Assembly: GCA_021774795.1 (NCBI GenBank)
Contig: JAJFIR010000036.1
Location: forward strand, 124,001 to 188,000
Source: Emcibacteraceae bacterium
GTDB lineage: Bacteria > Pseudomonadota > Alphaproteobacteria > Sphingomonadales > Emcibacteraceae
Reading direction: 5' to 3'
Length of the DNA: 64,000 nucleotides
Within the stretch, counting starts at the first letter, position 1; each line of letters begins with the position of its first letter. A model generated the notes under the pieces. It did no database searches. It was not told the DNA's origin and saw only the letters and a program-made list of their open reading frames with translations. Positions 18,788 through 28,544 of this stretch are shown piece by piece. Position numbers and translations under genes: made by a program.

Positions 18788-21259
<2,472 letters not shown>

Positions 21260-21269
21260 AACTATTTTT

Positions 21270-21806
21270 TTATTCGCTAAATTCTTCTTCATGAAGCCAG
21301 GCAGCGTGTTTTAGAGTGGTTTTGCTTTTTGCCCATTCTATCATCATTTCAGGGGCCACTTCATTTAATTTCTTAAGGTCTTCGACCGATGCGGTATCAT
21401 ACGCGAGTTCAAGCCTGTGGCCGTCTGGGTCGCGAAAATATATCGATTGGAAAATATGATGGTTGGTTGGCCCAACGACCTCAATACCATCATTTTCGAG
21501 CTTCTCTTTAGCCGCTAACATCGTTTTTTCGTCAGCGACTTTAAAAGCCATGTGCTGGACCCAATCTGGTGTGTTCTCATCCCAACCCATCGTAGGCGAA
21601 TTTGGAATTTCAAAAAAAGCTAGTACATTTTCAGATCCAGCGTCAAGGAAGATATGAATATACGGATCAGGTTCGCCAGTTGAAGGAACTTTGTCTTCTG
21701 AGATAGCAAGCACAAGATCCATATTTAGGTATTTTTTATAAAATTCAACGGTTCTATTAGCATCCATGCAGCGATAAGCAACGTGGTGAATTCGTTCTAT
21801 TTTCAT
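21270..21806 (-). CDS. VOC-family (glyoxalase/extradiol dioxygenase-like) protein
   Basis: Vicinal-oxygen-chelate fold of 178 residues from the ATG at 21806, chosen because AAAGGA lies 7 bases upstream; a longer frame to 21899 has an implausible hydrophobic lead. The fold is shown by IHHVAYRCMDANRTVEFYKKYL at the start (trimmed: HHVAYRCMDANRTVEFY) and YFRDPDGHRLELAY near residue 140; His in HHVAY and in WVQHMAFKV plus Glu in RLELAY are the likely metal ligands. Substrate unknown. Such genes are often annotated as glyoxalase or dioxygenase-like in alphaproteobacteria. Convergent with gyrB, 10 bases apart. Confidence 0.82.
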   Translation of the reverse strand: MKIERIHHVAYRCMDANRTVEFYKKYLNMDLVLAISEDKVPSTGEPDPYIHIFLDAGSENVLAFFEIPNSPTMGWDENTPDWVQHMAFKVADEKTMLAAKEKLENDGIEVVGPTNHHIFQSIYFRDPDGHRLELAYDTASVEDLKKLNEVAPEMMIEWAKSKTTLKHAAWLHEEEFSE

Positions 21807-21882
21807 GATCGGGTCCTTTAAAATTGCTCGTATATGTGAATAATAGTTACAAATGAAACTAATGTCAAGATAAAACATATTC

Positions 21883-23832
21883 TTGATGACGCTTGTCATA
21901 ATTTTGCCCTTCTCTTATTGTCTTTTATGTGAAATTTTAAGGATTTGCATTATTTTCAGCAATCGAAACAAAAAAGAATCTCGCAGAGCATCAATTGCGA
22001 AGATAGATAAAGCAAGAGCCCCCAGGAAAGGGCTGACTAAGTTCATCTATAGCTTCTTTGTGGTGACTGTTTGGGGTTCAATTATTCTTGTGCCGTTACT
22101 GATTTATTATGCATATGATCTGCCTGATATATCAAGTATTGAAAAAGCAAATGCCAAAGCAACGATGATGGTAATGGACAGAGAGGGGCAGGTCGTTGCT
22201 ACCTACGGCGATGTGTTTGGAGAATGGCTGGAATATGAAGAAATTCCACCCGAGCAAATAGAAGCAGTTATCGCGACAGAAGATAGGCGATTTTTCGACC
22301 ACAATGGAATAGATTTTCGTGGACTAGGTCGAGCAATGATCAATAACCTTACGGCAGGTAAGTTGGTGGAAGGGGGCAGTACAATTTCGCAGCAACTGGC
22401 CAAAAATCTATATTTAAATGCAAATCGAACACTAAAAAGAAAAATTCAGGAATTGCTGCTTAGCTTCTGGTTGGAAATGAAACTGGATAAACAAGAAATC
22501 CTAACGATTTATTTGAACAGAACTTACTTTGGCGCAGGAGCCTACGGTATTGATGCTGCATCAAGAACAATATTCGGCCACGGAGCGCGAAATTTAACTT
22601 TAACCGAAGCGGCGATGCTAGCAGGAATGTTAAAAGGGCCAGCTCTTTATTCCCCATTACGTGATGTTGAACGGGCTTATGAGCGCACATCAATTGTCTT
22701 AGATAATATGGTAACTGTCGGGTTCATAGAACAAGCCGAAGCTGAAATAGCCAGGAAACGAAGTGTTAGTCTTAACAACAGCTCGGCCGGGGGTGATGCA
22801 AGGTATTTTTCTGACTGGATTATTGAACAAGTGCCGGATCTAATTGGTACGGTAAATGAACCGATCATCATTCATACGACAATGGTGCCCGAGATGCAAC
22901 AAATGGCGGCAAATGCGGTCAGGCAAATACTAAACAGACAAGAAAATTTAAATGATACTCAGGCCGCCCTTGTTTCCATGGATTTGGACGGCGCTGTCCG
23001 GGCTTTAATCGGAGGTCGCGATTATACTGAAAGCCAATTTAACCGGGCTGTACAGGCTCAAAGACAGCCTGGAAGTGCCTTTAAGCTTTTTGTTTATCTT
23101 GCAGCGTTAGAAGCGGGATACGGGCCGGAAACGGTAATGCGAGATAGTCCAATTATTTTAAACGGCTGGAGTCCGAAGAATTACAGTGACACCTATGCCG
23201 GCGATGTAACATTGGAAACGGCCTTTGCCAAATCAATCAATACGGTCGCAGTAAAATTATCAGAACGTGTCGATCGTAATTCTGTTATCGATATGTCGGA
23301 GCGTCTTGGTATTACGTCTCCACTCACTAAAGAACCGAGCCTTGCATTGGGCACTTCCGAAGTAAACTTGCTTGAGTTAACGTCTGCATATACAGTCGTC
23401 GCCCGCGGTGGAATAGAGACCAACCCTTACGGTATTGTTGAAATTCAAAATAGCGCAGGTCAAATTCTTTATCGCCATATGCCGGGTCCGGAAAAACGGA
23501 TACTGGATCAAGATGTCTCTTATACTATGCATTCAATGCTGCAAAATGTTGTTGCGACTGGGACCGCCCGGTCCGCATTAATGGACTTTCCCGTGGCTGG
23601 AAAAACCGGTACAACACAGGACTACAAGGATGCCCTATTTGTGGGTTACGGAAATGACATGATTAATGGTGTTTGGGTCGGGAATGATGATAGTACGCCA
23701 ATGCGTGGTGTGACCGGGGGCGGAACACCAGCGCATATATGGAAAAACTTCATGTACCGCGCATCACTTGGGCGAAACGACGCGACCTTGGATACACCGA
23801 ATGTCCGGCCCAGATCAAAACCAAATCAGTAG
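21883..23832 (+). CDS. Class A penicillin-binding protein (PBP1A family)
   Basis: Bifunctional peptidoglycan glycosyltransferase/transpeptidase. 649 residues as drawn, shorter than classical PBP1a. A membrane anchor lies at about 54-77. The glycosyltransferase domain shows EDRRFFDHNGIDFRG (catalytic Glu133) and GGSTISQQLAKNLY. The transpeptidase domain shows SAFK (Ser398, Lys401), SIN at 451-453 and KTGTTQD at 574. The proposed TTG-ATG start at 21883 has no ribosome-binding site and gives an extra hydrophobic N-terminus (3-26). AAGGA at 21940-21944 stands just before ATT codons, so the true start is unclear. No OB-fold insert is evident between the domains. Confidence 0.9.
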   Translation: MMTLVIILPFSYCLLCEILRICIIFSNRNKKESRRASIAKIDKARAPRKGLTKFIYSFFVVTVWGSIILVPLLIYYAYDLPDISSIEKANAKATMMVMDREGQVVATYGDVFGEWLEYEEIPPEQIEAVIATEDRRFFDHNGIDFRGLGRAMINNLTAGKLVEGGSTISQQLAKNLYLNANRTLKRKIQELLLSFWLEMKLDKQEILTIYLNRTYFGAGAYGIDAASRTIFGHGARNLTLTEAAMLAGMLKGPALYSPLRDVERAYERTSIVLDNMVTVGFIEQAEAEIARKRSVSLNNSSAGGDARYFSDWIIEQVPDLIGTVNEPIIIHTTMVPEMQQMAANAVRQILNRQENLNDTQAALVSMDLDGAVRALIGGRDYTESQFNRAVQAQRQPGSAFKLFVYLAALEAGYGPETVMRDSPIILNGWSPKNYSDTYAGDVTLETAFAKSINTVAVKLSERVDRNSVIDMSERLGITSPLTKEPSLALGTSEVNLLELTSAYTVVARGGIETNPYGIVEIQNSAGQILYRHMPGPEKRILDQDVSYTMHSMLQNVVATGTARSALMDFPVAGKTGTTQDYKDALFVGYGNDMINGVWVGNDDSTPMRGVTGGGTPAHIWKNFMYRASLGRNDATLDTPNVRPRSKPNQ

Positions 23833-23833
23833 C

Positions 23834-24529
23834 TTAGCGATAGTTGGGGTGTTCGCTTCTAATAAGCATAAGCTGCTGACCCTCAGTTTTTAACCATTTT
23901 CTCGATGACTTTGCGTTATCAACCATCTGATCGACAACAGCCCAAAAAGCAGGGCTATGGTTCATCTCTTTGAGGTGGGCAATTTCATGTGCAACTACGT
24001 ATCTTAATATTTCCGGCGGCGTTAAAACAAGCCGCCATGAGAAAGATAAGGTTCCAGATGACGAACAACTGCCCCATCTGCTACTGGTATCGCGAATTTG
24101 AATGCGTCCAAATCGCTTGCCAATCAATAAAGACATTTCTTTAGCGGTTGGCTCTATAGTCAAGCGGGCTTGTTTTTTTAAGAAATTTTCGAGTCGCACC
24201 GGAAACCCTTCGATGGGGCCCCCAACTATAAAGCTATTGTCCTCAATTTGAATGCGGCCAGATCTGTCCGTACTATGAATTATAATAAACGTCTCGCCCT
24301 TATAAGGGATACAAGAACCTGGGCTCAAGAAAATCTGTTCGGGGGATGATGCCTTTTGCTTATCTAACCATATTAAATTTTGCTCAACAAACTTTATCGC
24401 GGTTTTTTCGTTTGCTCCAGGCGGCATGGTTACTACGGCGCATTCATTCGCCGGATCGTAACGTAACTTCATTTTCCGGGCGCGACTATGACGTTTGATG
24501 AGAACGGGAAATTTACGTTGATTGCTCAT
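23834..24529 (-). CDS. DUF45/YgjP-like metal-dependent hydrolase
   Basis: Zinc-metallopeptidase-like protein, about 231 residues. The active-site helix HEIAHLKEMNHSPAFW contains HExxH and the third ligand His at the usual DUF45 spacing, after RWGSCSS. Biological role unknown; the family (SprT-like/YgjP) is widespread. Start at 24529 chosen because its ATGA overlaps the stop of the upstream YcgN-like gene. Convergent with the penicillin-binding protein gene, 1 base apart. Confidence 0.85.
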   Translation of the reverse strand: MSNQRKFPVLIKRHSRARKMKLRYDPANECAVVTMPPGANEKTAIKFVEQNLIWLDKQKASSPEQIFLSPGSCIPYKGETFIIIHSTDRSGRIQIEDNSFIVGGPIEGFPVRLENFLKKQARLTIEPTAKEMSLLIGKRFGRIQIRDTSSRWGSCSSSGTLSFSWRLVLTPPEILRYVVAHEIAHLKEMNHSPAFWAVVDQMVDNAKSSRKWLKTEGQQLMLIRSEHPNYR

Positions 24530-24981
24530 TTTAGAGAACATGTTTTCAAATTAATAAGATGATCTTGCAGATCACCGGCGTCACGTTCTGATATCAAGTT
24601 CCCGATAATCGATATTCCGGCTTCGTGGACGGATAATGCAGACCCTGTTAAAAGAGGATGCCAAGAATATAAAGGCTTATCTTCGGCAATAAGGCGGTAT
24701 GCGCAAGTTTCGGGCATCCAATGGAATTTAGAAACATCTTCCGGTGTCAAAATTATACAGTCTGGGACAAGCTTTTTCCGACCAGAATACTTTTTGCAAC
24801 GGCATGTTTGTGTATCAAGGAGGCGGCAGGCTACATTTGTATAAGAAACCTCGCCGCTATCCGCATCTTCCAATTTATGCAGGCAGCACAGCCCGCAACC
24901 ATCACATAAAGACTCCCATTCGTCCTTGCTCATTTGCTCAAATTTCTTGGTTTTCCAAAAGGGCGTTTTGGTTGTTTGCAT
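24526..24981 (-). CDS. YcgN/UPF0260-family cysteine-rich protein
   Basis: 151 residues. MSKDEWESLCDGCGLCC is the UPF0260 N-terminus; further cysteines in NVACRLLDTQTCRCKKY and PDCIIL complete the set expected for a zinc- or iron-cluster-binding YkgJ-type fold. WMPETCAYRLIAEDKPLYSWHPL is the second family mark. Function unknown. Overlaps both neighbours: its start base meets the Sco gene stop and its stop overlaps the DUF45 start, forming a three-gene unit. Confidence 0.87.
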   Translation of the reverse strand: MQTTKTPFWKTKKFEQMSKDEWESLCDGCGLCCLHKLEDADSGEVSYTNVACRLLDTQTCRCKKYSGRKKLVPDCIILTPEDVSKFHWMPETCAYRLIAEDKPLYSWHPLLTGSALSVHEAGISIIGNLISERDAGDLQDHLINLKTCSLK

Positions 24982-25595
24982 TACTTGATCATTGACGCCA
25001 TCAATGCAGCCATCTGCTCAGGATCTTCGCCGTGATTGAAATGTTTTAATAGCGCGCCTTCAGGGTCCATAAAATATGTGTATGCTGTATGATCAACCAG
25101 ATAATCTGCTGTATCATCTGCTTTAGCAGCATAAACGCGGTATTCTTTCTTCACGGCATCAATTTGCTCTGGTGTGCCCGTTAGGCCTATCAATTTCGGA
25201 TGGAAATACGTTATATATTCAGCCATGACCTCCACCTTATCCCGGTCTGGATCGACTGTAACAAAAACAAGATTAAGTTTATCAAGTTGTTCTGGGGTCA
25301 GATAGCGTGCTGCGTCCGCCATAATTTGTAAATCCATTGGGCATACATCTGGGCAATATGTATAGCCAAAATAGACAATCATATATTTGCCCAGAAAATC
25401 TTTGTCTGTCACTGGTTCATTCATATGATTTGTAAGCGTAAACGGGCCACCAATTAGTGCCCGACTATTTTCAGCAGCCGTAGGTGTTTTTTCTTCAACC
25501 ATGGATATTGTCCAGACCCCAACTGCAACAATAACCAATATTAGGCTGAGTATAATTCTCTTCTTCGGGATACTTTTTGTTTCTTGCGTTTTCAT
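24981..25595 (-). CDS. SCO1/SenC-family thioredoxin-like copper protein
   Basis: Membrane-anchored, periplasmic thioredoxin-fold protein. 204 residues. A transmembrane segment at about 13-33 is followed by the thioredoxin-like domain. The copper-binding set is visible: C81 and C85 in YTYCPDVCP and His169 in VDHTAYTY. Sco proteins deliver copper to the CuA site of cytochrome c oxidase. No oxidase gene is in this window, so here it is an orphan copy beside a YcgN-like protein and a DUF45 protein. Whether it works in oxidase assembly or thiol redox is not shown. Confidence 0.93.
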   Translation of the reverse strand: MKTQETKSIPKKRIILSLILVIVAVGVWTISMVEEKTPTAAENSRALIGGPFTLTNHMNEPVTDKDFLGKYMIVYFGYTYCPDVCPMDLQIMADAARYLTPEQLDKLNLVFVTVDPDRDKVEVMAEYITYFHPKLIGLTGTPEQIDAVKKEYRVYAAKADDTADYLVDHTAYTYFMDPEGALLKHFNHGEDPEQMAALMASMIK

Positions 25596-25688
25596 TGAAC
25601 TTAAATCTTCATTTTGATTAAGAATAGACTAGTTTTATCTTTATGTTATAATACGCTTCTTAAAATTTATAAAGGCTGGATTTATCAA

Positions 25689-26276
25689 ATGAGTAATAAG
25701 AAATATACAACATTAGTTTTAGTTGCTGTATTTTCGACGGTATCGCTGTTTTCTGCTACGTCCTCGGCCCAAGAAAGCAGCATGTCTGATGCTTATGTAT
25801 TTTTAAAAGCGGTGAAAGACCAGGATTACGCGAAAGTAAAAAACTATTTACAGCGCGGCGCAAATGTTAACAAACGCGGCTATGATGACGGCGAAACCGC
25901 TATTTATGTCGCCGCTAGTCTTCGTGATTCTGTATTAATGACTTTTTTAATAAATGAAGACGCGAACACTGATATTCCGGTTAGATCCACCGGTGAAACG
26001 GCCTTAATGGTAGCAGTTAGGCTAAAAGCTCGAAAGATTGTTGCGATGTTGCTTTCGAATAATGCAGACGCGAATATTACCGACCGTAATGGTGAAACAG
26101 CATTATTTAAGGCCGTTATAGCAAATGACAGAACATCAGTGAAAACACTTCTAGAGGCTAATGCCGACTGGTCGATCGCCGATAATACCGGTCGAACGCC
26201 ACTTGATCTTACACTTGAAAATAGGCGCCTTAGGCAACTTGGTAAGATATTGCAAGACGCTGGTGCGGAATATTAA
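25689..26276 (+). CDS. Periplasmic ankyrin-repeat protein
   Basis: 195 residues from the ATG at 25689. The N-terminus is a signal peptide (KKYTTLVLVAVFSTVSLFSA, cleavage near SSAQ). Four to five ankyrin units follow: DGETAIYVAASLRDSVLMTFLI and TGETALMVAVRLKARKIVAMLL (trimmed: TALMVAVRLKARK), NGETALFKAV, TGRTPLDLTLENRR. Ankyrin repeats mediate protein binding. No enzymatic domain. The function is unknown. Its stop is 1 base from the stop of the convergent EAL-like gene. Confidence 0.85.
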   Translation: MSNKKYTTLVLVAVFSTVSLFSATSSAQESSMSDAYVFLKAVKDQDYAKVKNYLQRGANVNKRGYDDGETAIYVAASLRDSVLMTFLINEDANTDIPVRSTGETALMVAVRLKARKIVAMLLSNNADANITDRNGETALFKAVIANDRTSVKTLLEANADWSIADNTGRTPLDLTLENRRLRQLGKILQDAGAEY

Positions 26277-26277
26277 A

Positions 26278-27651
26278 TTAACGTTTGATGCCTTGTAATT
26301 TGTCTACTTCAAACCCTTGGTACATTACAATTCCAACACTGTTGCCAAAATCCAATGCGTCCCGCGAATCGCAATCAGATAGAACCACTCTCATTTTCCC
26401 TTGGGATTTTATAGCATCAATCACCCTGTTTTTATCTAACTGGCTTACGGAAGATTGATATATTTTATTCCATCGGATTTTTAGAAAATCAACATTCATA
26501 AGTTCCCGGTTCAGAATATAAAGGGACTGTATATCCATTTTGCAAATACAAATTTTACATCCCAATTTATGAATTTTATCATAGGCCTTATAATATTCAT
26601 TGAGATCAGAAATAATATCGAAGAGTGTGATTTCGAGTACGAGAGGATGGTCGGACAGGTTTTTCTGCTTAGCTATAAATTTATCAAACTCTTTGGTTAG
26701 AATGGTCGAAACGTTGATATTAATGGACAGTACTTGTTCAGGAAACCCGTCGTAATCGATGAGGGCTTGCATGAGTTTTTTATCAAATGTTTTTGTTAAC
26801 CGCTGAAACAACCATTTGTCACCGGAGATATCATAGTTTGGTAATATCGAATTATTGACTTCGGTGAGAGAGATATATTTTTTAGTAAAAACGACTTGTG
26901 GTGCCTGCTTATCTAATATTACGCATATATTTTGCTCACTATGCAGGGCAAACATATCCATCGTCAGGATGTTTCTTTCTAATTTGTCAAGCTGCATCGG
27001 CCCCATGGCCGGGTTGACATTCTTAGGAACAATATGATCGTAATTGGCAACAGTTTTAGGTTTTTCATAATCCACAGAAGATTGTGGTTTCTCAACGATG
27101 CGTTCCTTATTGTTAGTAGCGGGTACTGCTTCCTCGTTTTCCGGATCTAAATTAGCCATTAAATTTTGCAAACTTGGTGTATCCTCTTCGTCTATATTGT
27201 CTGGCTGCTTAGAATGCTTAAATAGTTTTTCTACAAGATTATAGAATGCGGTATATTCGATGCCTAAATCGTACCAATCACAAAGTTCATCATCGCGACC
27301 TTGCTCAATTAGTTGCTTAAGTATAGGCGAGTCTTCAACTGTTCGAAGAGCTTCCAATTTTACGATTTCTAATTGTGTGTGAGAGCAGTTTTTACATACA
27401 AAAAATAAATCAAAGTTCTTTTGCCAAAAAAGCTTCCCTTCTTTTGAGCCGATCAGCTTATTGAAAGCCGTTGCTATTGACCGCCTGTGATGGGGTTGTT
27501 TATGCAACCTGTCTAACACAGAGAAACGTAAATGTAGAGCACGAAATCCTTTTGGATATCGGCGAAACGAGCGTGTATACTCAAATAGTTCATTCATTTG
27601 AGACGGCGTTTCGGAACTTTCCGCGTAAGCGTTTTTGATGACGGGTTGCAT
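26278..27651 (-). CDS. Degenerate EAL-domain protein, probably non-catalytic
   Basis: About 457 residues, no membrane segment. The C-terminal 200 residues (about 250-457) follow the EAL phosphodiesterase layout: LSININVSTIL, LEITLFD and MYQGFEVD near the end line up with canonical LSVNxS, ExTES and QGYxF. The catalytic set is lost: no EAL or ELL at the start, CKMD in place of DDFG, KIR in place of KID and no AEGVE. It therefore looks like a binder or a partner protein and not an enzyme. The N-terminal 160 residues, with LFFVCKNCSHTQLE, match nothing I know; residues 170-225 are a hydrophilic linker. Encoded just after a LapG-like protease gene in the same direction. Confidence 0.72.
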   Translation of the reverse strand: MQPVIKNAYAESSETPSQMNELFEYTRSFRRYPKGFRALHLRFSVLDRLHKQPHHRRSIATAFNKLIGSKEGKLFWQKNFDLFFVCKNCSHTQLEIVKLEALRTVEDSPILKQLIEQGRDDELCDWYDLGIEYTAFYNLVEKLFKHSKQPDNIDEEDTPSLQNLMANLDPENEEAVPATNNKERIVEKPQSSVDYEKPKTVANYDHIVPKNVNPAMGPMQLDKLERNILTMDMFALHSEQNICVILDKQAPQVVFTKKYISLTEVNNSILPNYDISGDKWLFQRLTKTFDKKLMQALIDYDGFPEQVLSININVSTILTKEFDKFIAKQKNLSDHPLVLEITLFDIISDLNEYYKAYDKIHKLGCKICICKMDIQSLYILNRELMNVDFLKIRWNKIYQSSVSQLDKNRVIDAIKSQGKMRVVLSDCDSRDALDFGNSVGIVMYQGFEVDKLQGIKR

Positions 27652-27728
27652 TATGGCTACCAAGATTAATTAACATGTTTATGGATACAATTTTAATATA
27701 ATCTTAGATGGTTAAGAATTGGTTTTTT

Positions 27729-28406
27729 TTATAATCTTTTATGAAGCCACCACGCAGTTTCATTTATAGAATAAAGCGGATTATAATGAAGAATGTTATT
27801 TTCAGTAGTTATCGTAGAGATCTGATTGTCTAAAACCCAAATTTTGTCATGCAAATATACGGCAAGTATGGCGTGGGCAATATTAAGATTGGTGTCTTCA
27901 ACAATGACAATTCGCATTTGTTGTGGCTTAAAGCCGAGCTCAATTAGTGAATAATATTTTGCTATCGCATAATCTTCACAATCGCCGTCCCGGTTAAAAA
28001 ACTGGTTCAAAGTAGCCCAGTAGTCTTTTTTCTGCCAATTGGCCATATCGGTAATATAGTCGAATTGATTAAAGTGACGATTAATTGCATCCATTTTCTT
28101 AAATAGACTTTCTTCTTTCAGAATGCCTACTAATTCAGACCATTCATCATATAAACACTTAAAATTAGAAGACATTCGACATTTTGTACGCAGGTTAAAC
28201 GTGCCTTTATGGGTATCTCTGATGAGGTTATTTTTATGGCGAGTTCTTAAGTCGTTCCATTTCTTAAAAGCACTTAACTCCGTGGACATATATTCCGTGG
28301 AGCCGAATATACCACTCTTCGGCGATGCAATAGTGCGATATGACGAAAGAAAAATCGATAAAAGAACTGTGCATGCGATGGTGAAAATTTTATGTCTATT
28401 TGGCAT
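27729..28406 (-). CDS. Transglutaminase-like cysteine protease (BTLCP/LapG family)
   Basis: 225 residues with a signal peptide (about 1-28, FTIACTVLLSIFLSSYRT), so periplasmic. The catalytic triad stands out: Cys143 in NRDGDCEDYAIAKYYSL, His178 in NIAHAIL and Asp193 in IWVLDNQ. These are the LapG/BTLCP signature spacings. In Pseudomonas LapG cleaves the surface adhesin LapA and is restrained by the degenerate c-di-GMP receptor LapD. Here the neighbour on the same strand is a degenerate EAL protein and the divergent gene is a membrane sensor, so a related control is possible but unproven. No LapA-type adhesin is in the window. Confidence 0.87.
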   Translation of the reverse strand: MPNRHKIFTIACTVLLSIFLSSYRTIASPKSGIFGSTEYMSTELSAFKKWNDLRTRHKNNLIRDTHKGTFNLRTKCRMSSNFKCLYDEWSELVGILKEESLFKKMDAINRHFNQFDYITDMANWQKKDYWATLNQFFNRDGDCEDYAIAKYYSLIELGFKPQQMRIVIVEDTNLNIAHAILAVYLHDKIWVLDNQISTITTENNILHYNPLYSINETAWWLHKRL

Positions 28407-28544
28407 CTTGTACTTCTTTTTTTTTCTAGTTCACCAAATTCAGGATTTTATTTAGCCACTAATCGTTGGATTAAAGAAATATACATAAATTATGGTTACT
28501 TATCGGTTAAGAATTGCAAAACTTTTATGAATTAGGTTGCTAGA

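Noticed and set aside
21807-21899. Longer VOC protein start at 21899
   Set aside because: The extra residues are hydrophobic and unlike the family; AAAGGA supports 21806.
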